This document shows, piece by piece, positions 15,226 to 24,086 of a DNA stretch of 64,000 bases. Position 1 is the stretch's first letter. Each line of letters begins with the position of its first letter. The notes under the pieces were generated by a model. It searched no databases, was not told the DNA's origin, and saw nothing but the letters and a program-made list of their open reading frames with translations. The position numbers and the translations under genes are program-made. The DNA is from Ensifer sp. MPMI2T (GTDB lineage Bacteria; Pseudomonadota; Alphaproteobacteria; Rhizobiales; Rhizobiaceae), in contig NZ_SRXN01000001.1 of assembly GCF_004827385.1 (NCBI RefSeq), positions 124,001 through 188,000 of the forward strand, given 5' to 3'.

Positions 15226-17451
15226 ATGATGCGCCAATACGAGCTCGTTGAGCGCGTGCAGAAATACAAGCCCGACGTCAATGAGGCCCTGCTGAACAAG
15301 GCTTACGTCTATGCCATGCAGAAGCACGGCCAGCAAAAACGGGCAAGCGGCGATCCTTACATCTCTCATCCCCTCGAAGTGGCGGCCATCCTTACGGAAA
15401 TGCATCTGGACGAGTCCACGATCGCGGTTGCCCTGCTGCACGATACGATCGAGGACACGACCGCGACACGGCAGGAGATCGACGATCTCTTCGGCGAAGA
15501 CATTGGTGCGCTGGTCGAGGGCCTGACGAAGATCAAGAAGCTCGACCTCGTCACCAAAAAGGCGAAGCAGGCCGAAAACCTGCGCAAACTTTTGCTTGCC
15601 ATCTCGGACGACGTCCGCGTTCTGCTCGTGAAGCTTGCCGACCGGCTACACAACATGCGCACGCTTGACCATATGTCGCCGGAGAAGCGTGCACGCATTT
15701 CCGAAGAGACGATGGACATCTATGCGCCGCTGGCCGGACGCATGGGCATGCAGGACATGCGCGAGGAGCTCGAGAACCTCGCTTTCCGCCATATCAACCC
15801 CGAGGCCTACGAGACGGTCACGAGGCGGCTGCAGGAACTGTCCGAGCGCAACGAGGGCCTGATCAAGAAGATCGAGGAGGAACTGAGCGAACTACTGCAG
15901 GCCGAGGGCCTGAAGGAGGCACTGGTCAAGGGGCGCCAGAAGAAGCCCTATTCGGTCTTTCGCAAGATGCAGTCGAAGTCGCTTTCCTTCGAGCAACTGT
16001 CGGACGTCTGGGGCTTCCGCATCATCGTCGATGATATTCCCTCGTGCTATAGGGCGCTCGGCATCGTGCACACCCGCTGGCGCGTCGTCCCGGGTCGCTT
16101 CAAGGACTATATTTCGACGCCGAAGCAGAACGACTACCAATCACTGCACACAACGATCATCGGCCCGTCGCGCCAGCGCATCGAACTGCAGATCCGCACG
16201 AAGCGCATGCACGATATCGCGGAATACGGCATCGCCGCGCACGCGCTCTACAAGGATCGCGACGCCGTGGCGGCGGATGCGCCGCGATCACCGACGTCGA
16301 ACGCTTATTCCTGGCTTCGCCGCACGATCGAAGCGTTGGCGGAAGGCGATAATCCCGAGGAGTTCCTGGAACACACGAAGCTCGAGCTGTTCCAGGATCA
16401 GGTATTCTGTTTCACCCCCAAGGGGCAGCTGATCGCCCTGCCGCGTGGTGCCACGCCGATCGATTTCGCCTACGCGGTGCATACGAATATCGGCGATACC
16501 TGCGTCGGTGCCAAGATCAACGGCCGCATCATGCCTTTGGTCACACGCCTCAACAACGGAGACGAAGTCGAGATCATCCGCTCCGGCATTCAGGTGCCGC
16601 CGCCCGCGTGGGAGGAAATCGTGGTCACCGGCAAGGCGCGCGCTGCGATCCGGCGTGCGACGCGGGCGGCCGTCCGCAAGCAATATGCCGGTCTCGGCTA
16701 CCGCATTCTGGAGCGGACCTTCGAACGCGCCGGCAAGAGTTTTTCGCGCGAGGGGCTGAAGCCGGCCTTGCACAGGCTCGGGCAGAAGGAAGTCGAGGAC
16801 GCCATCGCCGCCGTTGGACGAGGTGAACTGTCCTCGCTCGACGTCCTGCGCGCCGTATTCCCAGATCATCAGGACGAACGCGTCACGGTAAAGCCCAGCG
16901 CAGATGATGGCTGGTTCAATATGCGCAGCGCTGCAGGAATGGTCTTCAAGCTTCCCGGCCGCACGAAAGAGATGGTTGAAGCACAACAGGTCGAAGGGCC
17001 GGAAGCGTTACCGATCCGCGGACTTTCCGGCAATGCCGAGGTGCACTTCAGTTCGGCTGGCGCTGTTCCGGGAGACCGCATCGTCGGTATCATGGACCGC
17101 GACAAGGGGATAACCATCTACCCGATCCAGTCGCCGATCCTGCAAAAGTTCGATGACGAGCCGGAGCGTTGGATCGATGTGCGCTGGGATCTCGACGAGG
17201 CGAACAACAGCCGGTTTATAGCCAGGATCGCGGTCAGCGCGCTGAACGAGCCCGGCACCTTGGCGGAGATCGCCCAAGCGATCGCGACGAGCGATGTCAA
17301 CATCCGTTCGCTCTCCATGGGACGGGTAGCGGCGGACTTCAGCGAGCTGCAATTCGATTTGGAAGTCTGGGATCTGCGTCAGTTGAACCATCTGATCGCC
17401 CAGCTCAAAGAACTGCCGAGCATTTCCATGGTCAAGCGGCTGTTCGAATAG
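15226..17451 (+). CDS. rsh: Bifunctional (p)ppGpp synthetase/hydrolase Rsh
   Basis: A 741-residue long RelA-SpoT homologue that makes and degrades (p)ppGpp. In order: an HD hydrolase domain (about 25-180) with SHPLEVAAIL and ALLHDTIEDT; the synthetase domain (about 230-350) with RQKKPYSVFRKMQSK, WGFRIIVDD and ELQIRTKRMHDIAEYG; a TGS domain (FTPKGQLIALPRGATPIDFAY); and a C-terminal ACT domain. Both catalytic domains look intact. The MMRQYELVERV start at 15226 gives the usual size; an upstream in-frame start at 15181 lies within the terminator. In S. meliloti the single Rsh is needed for the stringent response and nodulation. Confidence 0.96.
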   Translation: MMRQYELVERVQKYKPDVNEALLNKAYVYAMQKHGQQKRASGDPYISHPLEVAAILTEMHLDESTIAVALLHDTIEDTTATRQEIDDLFGEDIGALVEGLTKIKKLDLVTKKAKQAENLRKLLLAISDDVRVLLVKLADRLHNMRTLDHMSPEKRARISEETMDIYAPLAGRMGMQDMREELENLAFRHINPEAYETVTRRLQELSERNEGLIKKIEEELSELLQAEGLKEALVKGRQKKPYSVFRKMQSKSLSFEQLSDVWGFRIIVDDIPSCYRALGIVHTRWRVVPGRFKDYISTPKQNDYQSLHTTIIGPSRQRIELQIRTKRMHDIAEYGIAAHALYKDRDAVAADAPRSPTSNAYSWLRRTIEALAEGDNPEEFLEHTKLELFQDQVFCFTPKGQLIALPRGATPIDFAYAVHTNIGDTCVGAKINGRIMPLVTRLNNGDEVEIIRSGIQVPPPAWEEIVVTGKARAAIRRATRAAVRKQYAGLGYRILERTFERAGKSFSREGLKPALHRLGQKEVEDAIAAVGRGELSSLDVLRAVFPDHQDERVTVKPSADDGWFNMRSAAGMVFKLPGRTKEMVEAQQVEGPEALPIRGLSGNAEVHFSSAGAVPGDRIVGIMDRDKGITIYPIQSPILQKFDDEPERWIDVRWDLDEANNSRFIARIAVSALNEPGTLAEIAQAIATSDVNIRSLSMGRVAADFSELQFDLEVWDLRQLNHLIAQLKELPSISMVKRLFE

Positions 17452-17817
17452 CCACGTCAGGAGACTGCGAGGAGAGGTTCACGAGCCATCGCCGTTAGCG
17501 GCGATGGTTGGCGGTTCGTGTCATTGAATCGCGCCCGACTACGTGATTCCCTCAATCGGGAAAGAGCACCTCGAGTGCCGCCGCTATAAAGGAAGCCGAG
17601 CGGTTTCGAGTCAACGTTGAGCGCGGGGCGCGTTGGCGGGCGAGAGCGTCTGCTCCTTCATACCACCAGCTCTTCACGATCAAATCTTCGCTGCGGCCTA
17701 TGGAGAGCACAGGCTACCCATACTCACGTGTAGCTCGTCCCCCACCACACTTCACCATAGAATCCACGATGTGGCTCGTGACCGACACGTCTCGATCACG
17801 CAAGACAGGAGCGCATC
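17452..17817. other. 366-bp intergenic region after rsh
   Basis: Contains a 9-bp perfect hairpin CCATCGCCG-TTAG-CGGCGATGG at 17486-17507 (possible rsh terminator without a T-run), then sequence with no supported gene up to the AGGAG of the MBL gene. Confidence 0.45.
17486..17507 (+). terminator. Hairpin downstream of rsh
   Basis: CCATCGCCG and CGGCGATGG with a TTAG loop, 35 nt after the rsh stop. No T-run follows. Confidence 0.4.
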
Positions 17818-18786
17818 ATGTCGCAGGCAGAAGCAAAACCCCGTACGATTGGTCAGCAGGAGACAAACATGAGCTTGGACAACGCCTCACACCCCGCAAG
17901 GTCGGGGCCCGAAGAGTTGGTTCCGTCGCGCTATGCGGTGCGGATCGGTGAGATTGACGTGCTGGTGGTCAGCGATGGGGTGCTACCGCTTCCAACCGCG
18001 ATGTTGGCCCACAACGTCGACCCGACCATCCGGGCGGCCTGGCTGGACGACATGTTCCTGCCGCCGGACGCTTACGATTGGGCGCTGAACGTGGTCGTGG
18101 TGCGTAGCGGCAGCCAGACCATACTCGTCGACGCTGGGCTAGGGTTCGACCCGGACTTGAACTTGCCGCGGGCCGGGCAGTTGATCAAGCGACTGGAGGC
18201 CGCCGGCATCGATCTTGCGTCCGTGACCGACGTAGTGCTTACCCACATGCACATGGACCACATTGGCGGGCTGCTCGTCGAGGGGGTGAAGGAGCGGCTG
18301 CGTCCGGACCTGCGGATCCACGTGGCGGCCGCAGAGGTCAAGTTCTGGGAGACGCCCGATTTCTCCCACGTCTCCATGCCCCCGGGGTTCCCGGACGCGC
18401 TTCGGTCGGCCGCCAAGCGGTTCGTGAAAGAGTACCAGCGCTATCTGCGGCTGTTCGATGAGGAGTCCGAGGTGGCGCCGGGGGTGGTTGTCCGTCGCAC
18501 CGGCGGCCACACCCCCGGGCACAGCGTGGTCCGCGTGGCCTCCGGCGGCGACGGGCTGACGTTCGCCGGCGACCTCGTCTTCCAGGTCGGGTTCGAACAC
18601 CCCGAGTGGTACAACGGCTTCGAACACGACCCCGAGGAAGCGGCGCGCGTCCGGATCCGTCTTTTGCGGGAGCTGGCGGCGACCGGCGAACTGCTGGTGG
18701 CCACTCACCTGCCGTTCCCGTCCGTCGGCCACGTGGCGGGCGACGGCGACCACTTTCGTTGGGTACCGGTCTTCTGGGATTACTGA
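17818..18786 (+). CDS. Metallo-beta-lactamase-fold hydrolase
   Basis: A 322-residue MBL-superfamily enzyme. The zinc motif H143-x-H145-x-D147-H148 (THMHMDHIGG) is intact, with further ligands in RRTGGHTPGH and GDLVF, and the C-terminal His in ATHLPFPSVGH. This layout matches the AHL-lactonase/glyoxalase-II-like branch that hydrolyses esters or lactones. The region around residues 55-90 is an N-terminal extension typical of quorum-quenching-type MBLs, but lactonase activity is only a guess. Two starts are possible: 17818 (AGGAG 6 nt upstream) and 17869 (also AGGAG). Codon use appears more G/C-ending than in neighbours, and it sits between rsh and a broken bfd; transfer is possible. Confidence 0.85.
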   Translation: MSQAEAKPRTIGQQETNMSLDNASHPARSGPEELVPSRYAVRIGEIDVLVVSDGVLPLPTAMLAHNVDPTIRAAWLDDMFLPPDAYDWALNVVVVRSGSQTILVDAGLGFDPDLNLPRAGQLIKRLEAAGIDLASVTDVVLTHMHMDHIGGLLVEGVKERLRPDLRIHVAAAEVKFWETPDFSHVSMPPGFPDALRSAAKRFVKEYQRYLRLFDEESEVAPGVVVRRTGGHTPGHSVVRVASGGDGLTFAGDLVFQVGFEHPEWYNGFEHDPEEAARVRIRLLRELAATGELLVATHLPFPSVGHVAGDGDHFRWVPVFWDY

Positions 18787-18825
18787 CCGCTTGTTGGGTT
18801 AGGACCGAACGAGAACCATCGCGCC

Positions 18826-19000
18826 ATGATCGTCTGTTCGTGCAATGTGTTGAGCGATCAACGTGTCCGTTCCGCTGTCGAGGCGGAGCGGACACGCTCG
18901 ACCACCGGGTCTATGGCTTTCTCGGCTGTGGCGTCCAGTGCGGCCGTTGCGCGCGCACTATCCGCCGCGTCGTGGACCAGGTGCTCGGCAGCGCCCGTGC
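18826..19000 (+). pseudogene. bfd: Bacterioferritin-associated ferredoxin, frameshifted
   Basis: The start MIVCSCNVLSDQRVRSAV (from 18826) carries the first two [2Fe-2S] ligands, C4 and C6. The matching second half, VYGFLGCGVQCGRCARTIRR, with the QCGRC ligands, lies in a different frame. The switch falls near 18908 in ACCGGGTCTATGG, where homologues usually have a Gly-Gln-Val-Tyr-like junction, so a 1- or 4-base deletion is likely. No in-frame stop closes the second half at the usual length, and a further shift may lie beyond (a Cys-rich CGACNGASAH segment is in the third frame). Bfd normally reduces bacterioferritin to release iron. No bfr gene follows. A sequencing error cannot be excluded. 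Confidence 0.7.
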
Positions 19001-19158
19001 GGCGCCTGCAACGGTGCATCTGCCCACGGAACGGGCAGGAGCAGGATGGAGCGTCGCGTGTTATGCGCCATCTGCATGGCTGCCGCCTCATCCTGGCGCT
19101 GGTGGGACAATGCTCGCCAAACTATCTTTCGGCTGGGAGGTAAACGAAGAGGTTTGCC

Positions 19159-19311
19159 ATGTTCAAGCAGTTGAAGAAACTTACCCGTGCCCTGCACATC
19201 CCGACCGTTCAAGAACGCGAGGCCGCTTATCTGAACGGCTCCGTCGATCGCATCGACCTGGAATACCGCCAGCGCCAGATCGATCGTGGCCTGTTTCGCA
19301 ACAGCTTCTGA
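19159..19311 (+). CDS. DUF3563-family micro-protein
   Basis: A 50-residue protein: MFKQLKKLTRALHIPT followed by REAAYLNGSVDRIDLEYRQR and a short tail. The pattern (basic amphipathic start, A/E-x-Y-L-x-x-S-x-D-x-x-D-L-E-x-R) is that of the DUF3563 family, small proteins common in proteobacteria with no established role. GAGGT lies upstream of the ATG. Codon use is normal and the stop is followed by the promoter region of the next operon. Confidence 0.8.
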   Translation: MFKQLKKLTRALHIPTVQEREAAYLNGSVDRIDLEYRQRQIDRGLFRNSF

Positions 19312-19400
19312 TTTGTTGCGCTGCCTTCAGGTCGCACTTTTCAATAAACCATGCGTCCAGCGAATAGCTCCGTTGCAGATTTCCGCGGCGCCGCACGTGA

Positions 19401-19429
19401 CTTGCCTGTGACGGACATGACGCCTATCT
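19401..19429 (+). promoter_or_regulatory. Putative sigma-70 promoter of the DUF2062-acpS operon
   Basis: CTTGCC (19401-19406), exactly 17 bp, then CTATCT (19424-19429): a good match to the rhizobial consensus, ~73 bp before the DUF2062 ATG. The -35 lies in a 21-bp block (19390-19410) repeated with one mismatch upstream of cysS. Confidence 0.55.
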
Positions 19430-19501
19430 TGCGGCCCACAACGGGGCGGAGGCGCTTTGGTCGTGCCCATGGCCGCTTCGAGACGCGATCATGACGGCAT
19501 A

Positions 19502-20059
19502 ATGTTATTCAGGCGCAGAAAACCGGTTACGATTTCCGAAAGGCTTCGCGCGCTGTTGTGGCCGCGCAAGGGCCTCTCGCGCGGGCTGCGCTACGTTGCC
19601 CTGCGCATTCTGCGCCTGTCGTCGTCTCCGCACTCGATCGCGGTCGGGGTTGCCGCCGGCGCCGCATCGTCGTTTACGCCGTTCTTCGGGCTTCACATCG
19701 TTCTTGCCGTTGCCCTCGCGTCGATTTTCTCCGGCAATCTGATTGCGGCCGCCATCACAACGGCACTCGCCAACCCCGTGACCATTCCGGTCATCCTGAC
19801 GGCATCTTATGAGATCGGCACGGTGCTGACGGAGCCGCAGGATGGCACCGCTGTCAGCGGCGCTGAGATCGGCAATATGGTCGAACGCCTGGAACTGACG
19901 GAGCTCTGGGGGCCAGTCTTCAAACCGATGCTCATCGGCTCGCTTCCACTCGCCATTGTCGGCGCGCTTGTCTTCTATCCGCTCGCCTATCAGGCGGCCC
20001 GCCTTTTCCAACAGCGGCGCCGGCGAGCACGTTCCCAAACTGTCGGGCACTCATCATGA
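19502..20059 (+). CDS. DUF2062 membrane protein
   Basis: A 185-residue inner-membrane protein with the family's features: [24 protein letters not shown] at the start, then [24 protein letters not shown], and at least two further hydrophobic segments ([36 protein letters not shown]), ending in a basic tail. The family start MLFRRR at 19502 is preferred to 19457. Its stop overlaps acpS by four bases (ATGA), so it is the first gene of DUF2062-acpS-lepB-rnc-era. Function is unknown; its linkage to envelope genes in rhizobia is conserved as far as I recall. Confidence 0.88.
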   Translation: MLFRRRKPVTISERLRALLWPRKGLSRGLRYVALRILRLSSSPHSIAVGVAAGAASSFTPFFGLHIVLAVALASIFSGNLIAAAITTALANPVTIPVILTASYEIGTVLTEPQDGTAVSGAEIGNMVERLELTELWGPVFKPMLIGSLPLAIVGALVFYPLAYQAARLFQQRRRRARSQTVGHSS

Positions 20060-20475
20060 TCATCGGCATCGGCAGCGATCTCATCGATATCCGCCGAATA
20101 GAGAACTCGCTCGAACGTTTCGGCGAACGTTTCGTCAATCGGTGCTTCACAGACATCGAGATCGCAAAATCGGACGGCCGGAAGAACCGCGCCGCGTCCT
20201 ATGCCAAGCGCTTCGCCGCCAAGGAGGCCTGTTCGAAGGCTCTGGGCACCGGCTTGGCTCAAGGCGTTTTCTGGAAGGACATGGGCGTCGTCAACATGCC
20301 TGGCGGAAAGCCGACAATGCAACTGACCGGCGGCGCAGCCGCGCGGCTCCAGAAAATGCTACCTGCAGGTCATCGTGCCGCCATTCACCTGACGATCACG
20401 GATGACTTCCCGCTCGCACAAGCCTTCGTGATTATCGAGGCGCTGCCCGTTGCCCCGGTGGAGGGAACGGTTTAG
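20056..20475 (+). CDS. acpS: Holo-[acyl-carrier-protein] synthase
   Basis: A 139-residue AcpS that transfers 4'-phosphopantetheine from CoA to the Ser of ACP. The Mg-binding Asp is in [15 protein letters not shown] and the second motif is [18 protein letters not shown] (Glu/Lys). Slightly longer than E. coli AcpS (126) as usual in alphaproteobacteria. Translationally coupled to DUF2062 by the ATGA overlap. Confidence 0.96.
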   Translation: MIIGIGSDLIDIRRIENSLERFGERFVNRCFTDIEIAKSDGRKNRAASYAKRFAAKEACSKALGTGLAQGVFWKDMGVVNMPGGKPTMQLTGGAAARLQKMLPAGHRAAIHLTITDDFPLAQAFVIIEALPVAPVEGTV

Positions 20476-20506
20476 AGCATTCTGCTGAGAAGCAGACCGG
20501 CGATCG

Positions 20507-20535
20507 CTTGAAGCGCAGAGTTCCGGCAACATATA
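20507..20535 (+). promoter_or_regulatory. Putative internal promoter before lepB
   Basis: CTTGAA (20507-20512), a 17-bp spacer and CATATA (20530-20535) in the 124-bp acpS-lepB gap, the largest gap of the operon. Confidence 0.45.
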
Positions 20536-20599
20536 GGATCGAATGCGTGGCGACGCGCAGCACGGAGCCTGAAGCGCAAGCATCGGGCGTCCGAGCAGG

Positions 20600-21364
20600 A
20601 TGACAAAGGAAGACAGCAGCGTGGAAGAAAAGACAGAAACGAAGCAGAGCGGCCTCTGGGAGAATGTCAAGGTCATCATCCAGGCGCTGCTTTTGGCGGT
20701 CGTCATCCGAACAGTCTTCTTCCAGCCCTTTACGATCCCGTCGGGTTCGATGATGCCGACCCTGCTCGTTGGCGATTACATTTTCGTGAACAAGTTCGCC
20801 TACGGCTATTCGAAGTACTCGCTGCCGTTCTCGCCTGATCTTTTTAGCGGGCGAATTTTCGCGAGCGAGCCGAAACGCGGCGATATCGTGGTCTTCCGCT
20901 TTCCGCCGAATCCCGACATCGACTACATCAAGCGTCTCGTCGGCCTCCCGGGCGACCGGATCCAGGTGAGGAACAGCATCCTCTACGTTAACGACAAGCC
21001 CGTGGATCGCGTCCCGGCAGGCGCATTCCGCGCCGACGACCAGTACGACACCGGCGGCGATGTGCCGGTCTACCGTGAGACAATGGACGACGGCGTTTCC
21101 TATGACACGCTCGACCAGTTTCCGGATTCGCGCGGCGACAACACGCGTGAATTCATCGTCCCCGAGGGCCACTATTTCATGATGGGCGACAACCGCGACA
21201 ATTCCGCCGACAGCCGCTTCGACGTCGGCTTCGTGCCGGCGGAGAACCTGGTGGGCCGGGCCAGCCTGATCTTCTTCTCGCTCGGCAACGACACGTCGTT
21301 CCGCGAGGTCTGGAAATGGCCGGCAAACCTGCGTTACGACCGCCTGTTCAAGGTTGTCGAATGA
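20600..21364 (+). CDS. lepB: Signal peptidase I
   Basis: A 254-residue inner-membrane serine protease that removes signal peptides from exported pre-proteins. One N-terminal transmembrane helix (about 24-42, VIIQALLLAVVIRTVFF) precedes the catalytic Ser50 (IPSGSMMPTL); the general-base Lys111 is in DIDYIKRLVGLPGDR, and the C-terminal box E is MMGDNRDNSADSR. The ~254-residue size is normal for rhizobia. Its stop overlaps the rnc start (ATGATGA). Confidence 0.96.
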   Translation: MTKEDSSVEEKTETKQSGLWENVKVIIQALLLAVVIRTVFFQPFTIPSGSMMPTLLVGDYIFVNKFAYGYSKYSLPFSPDLFSGRIFASEPKRGDIVVFRFPPNPDIDYIKRLVGLPGDRIQVRNSILYVNDKPVDRVPAGAFRADDQYDTGGDVPVYRETMDDGVSYDTLDQFPDSRGDNTREFIVPEGHYFMMGDNRDNSADSRFDVGFVPAENLVGRASLIFFSLGNDTSFREVWKWPANLRYDRLFKVVE

Positions 21365-22080
21365 TGAAGGCGCGATCGCTGAGCGCGGAGGATCGGGCGA
21401 GACTCGAGGCCGTGATCGGTTATCAGTTTTCCGAGAAGGAACGCCTGGATCGGGCGCTGACGCATTCCAGTGCGCGCAACGCCAAGGGCAGCAACTACCA
21501 GCGTCTCGAATTCCTGGGGGACCGGGTCCTCGGCCTATGCGTCGCCGAACTTCTGTTTCAGACGTTTCGCGATGCGAACGAGGGTGAACTTTCCGTGCGG
21601 CTAAACCAACTGGTCAGCGCCGAAAGCTGCGCGAAGGTCGCCGACGATCTGTCGCTTCACGAGTTCATCCGGACCGGTTCGGACGTGAAGAAGATCACCG
21701 GCAAGCACATGATGAATGTGCGCGCCGATGTGGTAGAGTCGCTGATCGCCGCAATCTATCTCGATGGCGGTCTGGAGGCGGCGCGCCGCTTCGTGCTGCT
21801 TCACTGGACGGACCGGGCGTGCAGCGCCGACGGCGCCCGTCGCGATGCGAAGACCGAGTTGCAGGAATGGGCGCACGCCAAATTCGGTGTTGCGCCGAAA
21901 TACAGGACGGATGATCGCTCCGGCCCCGATCACGATCCGCGCTTCACGGTGACGGTCGAGGTTGTAGGTCTTCAACCGGAGACGGGAACCGATCGCTCCA
22001 AACGCGGCGCCGAACAGGTTGCCGCGACACGGTTGCTGGAGCGTGAAGGGGTTTGGCAGCAGAAGCCTGCCGGAAATTGA
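21361..22080 (+). CDS. rnc: Ribonuclease III
   Basis: A 239-residue double-strand-specific endonuclease for rRNA processing and sRNA-target decay. The catalytic signature is QRLEFLGDRVLGLCVAELLF, with the second acidic cluster at ADVVESLIAAIYLDGG. The C-terminal dsRNA-binding domain (about 160-230) includes KTELQEWAHAKFG and SKRGAEQVAATRLLE. ATGs at 21361 and 21364 are both possible. Overlap with lepB and 8 nt to era indicate one operon. Confidence 0.96.
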   Translation: MMKARSLSAEDRARLEAVIGYQFSEKERLDRALTHSSARNAKGSNYQRLEFLGDRVLGLCVAELLFQTFRDANEGELSVRLNQLVSAESCAKVADDLSLHEFIRTGSDVKKITGKHMMNVRADVVESLIAAIYLDGGLEAARRFVLLHWTDRACSADGARRDAKTELQEWAHAKFGVAPKYRTDDRSGPDHDPRFTVTVEVVGLQPETGTDRSKRGAEQVAATRLLEREGVWQQKPAGN

Positions 22081-22088
22081 CGGAAGCT

Positions 22089-23018
22089 ATGACGGATATG
22101 GAACTTGATACGGCCGCCGCCGGCGCGCCGACCCGCTCGGGTTTCGTGGCGCTGATCGGCGCCACCAATGCTGGGAAATCGACGCTCGTTAATCGCCTCG
22201 TCGGTGCGAAGGTATCGATCGTCAGCCACAAGGTGCAGACGACGCGCGCCATCGTGCGCGGTATCGCGATCCACGACAACGCGCAGATTGTCTTCATGGA
22301 TACACCCGGCATCTTCAAGCCGCGGCGCAGGCTCGACCGCGCTATGGTGACGACCGCCTGGGGCGGCGCCAAGGATGCCGATCTGATCATGCTCTTGGTC
22401 GACAGCGAGCGCGGTCTGAAGGGGGACGCAGAGGCGATCCTCGAAGGGTTGAAGGAAGTTCCTCAACCAAAAATCCTGGTGCTCAACAAGGTCGACCGGG
22501 TTCGTCCGGAGGATTTGCTGAAGCTTGCGGCTGCGGCAAACGAGATGGTCAAGTTCGAGCGCACTTTTATGATCTCGGCGCTTTCCGGCTCCGGCTGTGA
22601 CGATGTGATGGACTATCTTGCGAAGGCGTTGCCGGAGGGGCCGTGGTACTACCCGGAGGATCAGATTTCGGATCTTCCGATGCGCCAGCTTGCCGCCGAG
22701 ATCACCCGCGAGAAACTGTTCCTCCGGCTGCATCAGGAACTCCCCTATGCCTCCCACGTCGAGACGGAGAAATGGGAGGAGCGCAAGGATGGTTCCGTGC
22801 GCATCGAGCAGGTGATCTATGTCGAGCGCGACAGCCAGAAGAAGATTGCGCTCGGCAAGGGGGGAGAGGCGATCAAGGCGATCTCGACCGCCGCGCGCAA
22901 GGAAATCTCGGAAATCCTCGAGCAACCCGTGCACCTTTTCCTGTTCGTAAAAGTGCGCGAGAACTGGGGCGACGATCCGGAGCGCTTCCGCGAAATGGGG
23001 CTCGAATTCCCGCGATAG
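22089..23018 (+). CDS. era: GTPase Era
   Basis: A 309-residue GTPase for 30S maturation. G1 GATNAGKST (residues 25-32), the Thr-containing switch I (KVQTTRAIVRG), G3 DTPGIF, G4 NKVD and G5 SALSGSG are all present. The C-terminal KH domain (about 210-300) contains YVERDSQKKIALGKGGEAIK, which binds the 3' end of 16S rRNA. Start at 22089 chosen because the frame upstream lies within rnc. Last gene of the operon; a RIME fragment follows directly. recO, often the next gene in other rhizobia, is 11.8 kb away here. Confidence 0.96.
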   Translation: MTDMELDTAAAGAPTRSGFVALIGATNAGKSTLVNRLVGAKVSIVSHKVQTTRAIVRGIAIHDNAQIVFMDTPGIFKPRRRLDRAMVTTAWGGAKDADLIMLLVDSERGLKGDAEAILEGLKEVPQPKILVLNKVDRVRPEDLLKLAAAANEMVKFERTFMISALSGSGCDDVMDYLAKALPEGPWYYPEDQISDLPMRQLAAEITREKLFLRLHQELPYASHVETEKWEERKDGSVRIEQVIYVERDSQKKIALGKGGEAIKAISTAARKEISEILEQPVHLFLFVKVRENWGDDPERFREMGLEFPR

Positions 23019-23026
23019 CTGCCGAC

Positions 23027-23087
23027 TGCAGCGCCGCGCGTCTTTTGAGAGGCGCAAATGATGCTGCAGCACTTTGAATTGCTGCGG
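23027..23087 (+). repeat. RIME-like element, truncated copy
   Basis: CGACTGCAGCGCCGCGCGTC, a hairpin with AGGCGCAAA, GCTGCAGCACTTTGA and ATTGCTGCGG match the first ~60 bp of the complete copies. The element ends where the GDPD stop codon (23088-23090) begins, between the convergent era and GDPD genes. Confidence 0.6.
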
Positions 23088-24086
23088 CTATTCGCGGTTG
23101 GCTTGGTGATTCGTGGCGGCCATCCGCTTCCCGAGAAGCGGGGCAATCGTCTCCGCCCGGTTGGTCCAAACGTAGCCCGCAAAATCCTTGGGAACGAGCG
23201 TCAAGTCGTCGGCACTGTCGATGCCAGAGGTAAAATCGCCGTCACCATAGCGCCCGAGCAGGATGACCTCGCTTCCGGCATCTCTCATTCGCGCGGCAAA
23301 GCGGTTGGGCCATCCCCAAAGGAACGGCGCGTAGTTGGCTGGCACGACGATAAGTGTGTCGTGGCAAGCTTCCGGTACGATGCCGGTCCAGCCGTAGGCG
23401 GCATAGCGGCCAAGGCAAGCCAGCGTCGACTGCTTGTCATAGCCCCGCAAGCCGGGAACCAGCCGCAGGGTTTCCTGCGTCGGTGCGCTGCCGCCATAGA
23501 CGCCGAAGACGGATTTCCGCCATTCGGGATGCGCGCGCAACAGGACCGCCAATGTCGCGCCTTCGGCCCGCCGCTCGCTCTTGAAATTGATGAGGAAACG
23601 GCCGTGGGGCAGGGCGGTGAATACTTCCGTCAAAGTAGGCATCTGGCCTTGCGCATGGCCGCGGAAGGGAAAGGTCTTGCCGCCGTCGGCCGTGTAGCCG
23701 TAGCCGATGTCGAGCGTCTTTAGTTTCGACATCGGCGTCTCCTCGGTCACGCCCGTCCCATCCGTACGGCAGTCGAGCGTCCAGTCGTGAAATACAGCGA
23801 ACTCGCGATCCGGAGTGAGGTGAACATCGAGCTCCACGACCTCGGCGCCGCTGTCCATAGCCGCTTGCATGGAGGCGATCGTGTTTTCGAGATAGGCGTG
23901 GCGTGGCGGCTCGATCCGCTCGGCCGTGCACGTATCGTTTTCAACGCCGTCGGGTTTGAACACCTGGTGAATGCCGCGATGCGCAACGATTTTTACCGCT
24001 CCAGACGGCGGCGTTACCAGCATGGAAGTATTTAGAAACCAGAGGGCGGCAGCGATGGCAAACACCGCTACGATGAGCTTCTTCAT
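23088..24086 (-). CDS. Glycerophosphodiester phosphodiesterase family protein
   Basis: A 332-residue GDPD. A single hydrophobic N-terminal segment (MKKLIVAVFAIAAALWFLNT) is a signal peptide or anchor; the enzyme is probably periplasmic. The TIM-barrel signature VKIVAHRGIH (the HRG catalytic His), LENTIASMQAAMD, VVELDVHLTPD (metal-binding Glu and Asp) and FAVFHDWTLD (second catalytic His) are all seen. A 17-residue insertion after the HRG motif (DGVENDTCTAERIEPP) is unusual. GGAGGAG is 7 nt upstream of the ATG at 24086; the longer frame to 24203 is not supported. It would hydrolyse glycerophosphodiesters to glycerol-3-phosphate. No Pho box seen upstream. Confidence 0.9.
   Translation of the reverse strand: MKKLIVAVFAIAAALWFLNTSMLVTPPSGAVKIVAHRGIHQVFKPDGVENDTCTAERIEPPRHAYLENTIASMQAAMDSGAEVVELDVHLTPDREFAVFHDWTLDCRTDGTGVTEETPMSKLKTLDIGYGYTADGGKTFPFRGHAQGQMPTLTEVFTALPHGRFLINFKSERRAEGATLAVLLRAHPEWRKSVFGVYGGSAPTQETLRLVPGLRGYDKQSTLACLGRYAAYGWTGIVPEACHDTLIVVPANYAPFLWGWPNRFAARMRDAGSEVILLGRYGDGDFTSGIDSADDLTLVPKDFAGYVWTNRAETIAPLLGKRMAATNHQANRE

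Noticed and set aside
19351-19494. 47-codon frame before DUF2062
   Set aside because: Overlaps the putative promoter and contains the 21-bp shared block; no ribosome-binding site. It cannot be excluded as a leader peptide but is not supported.
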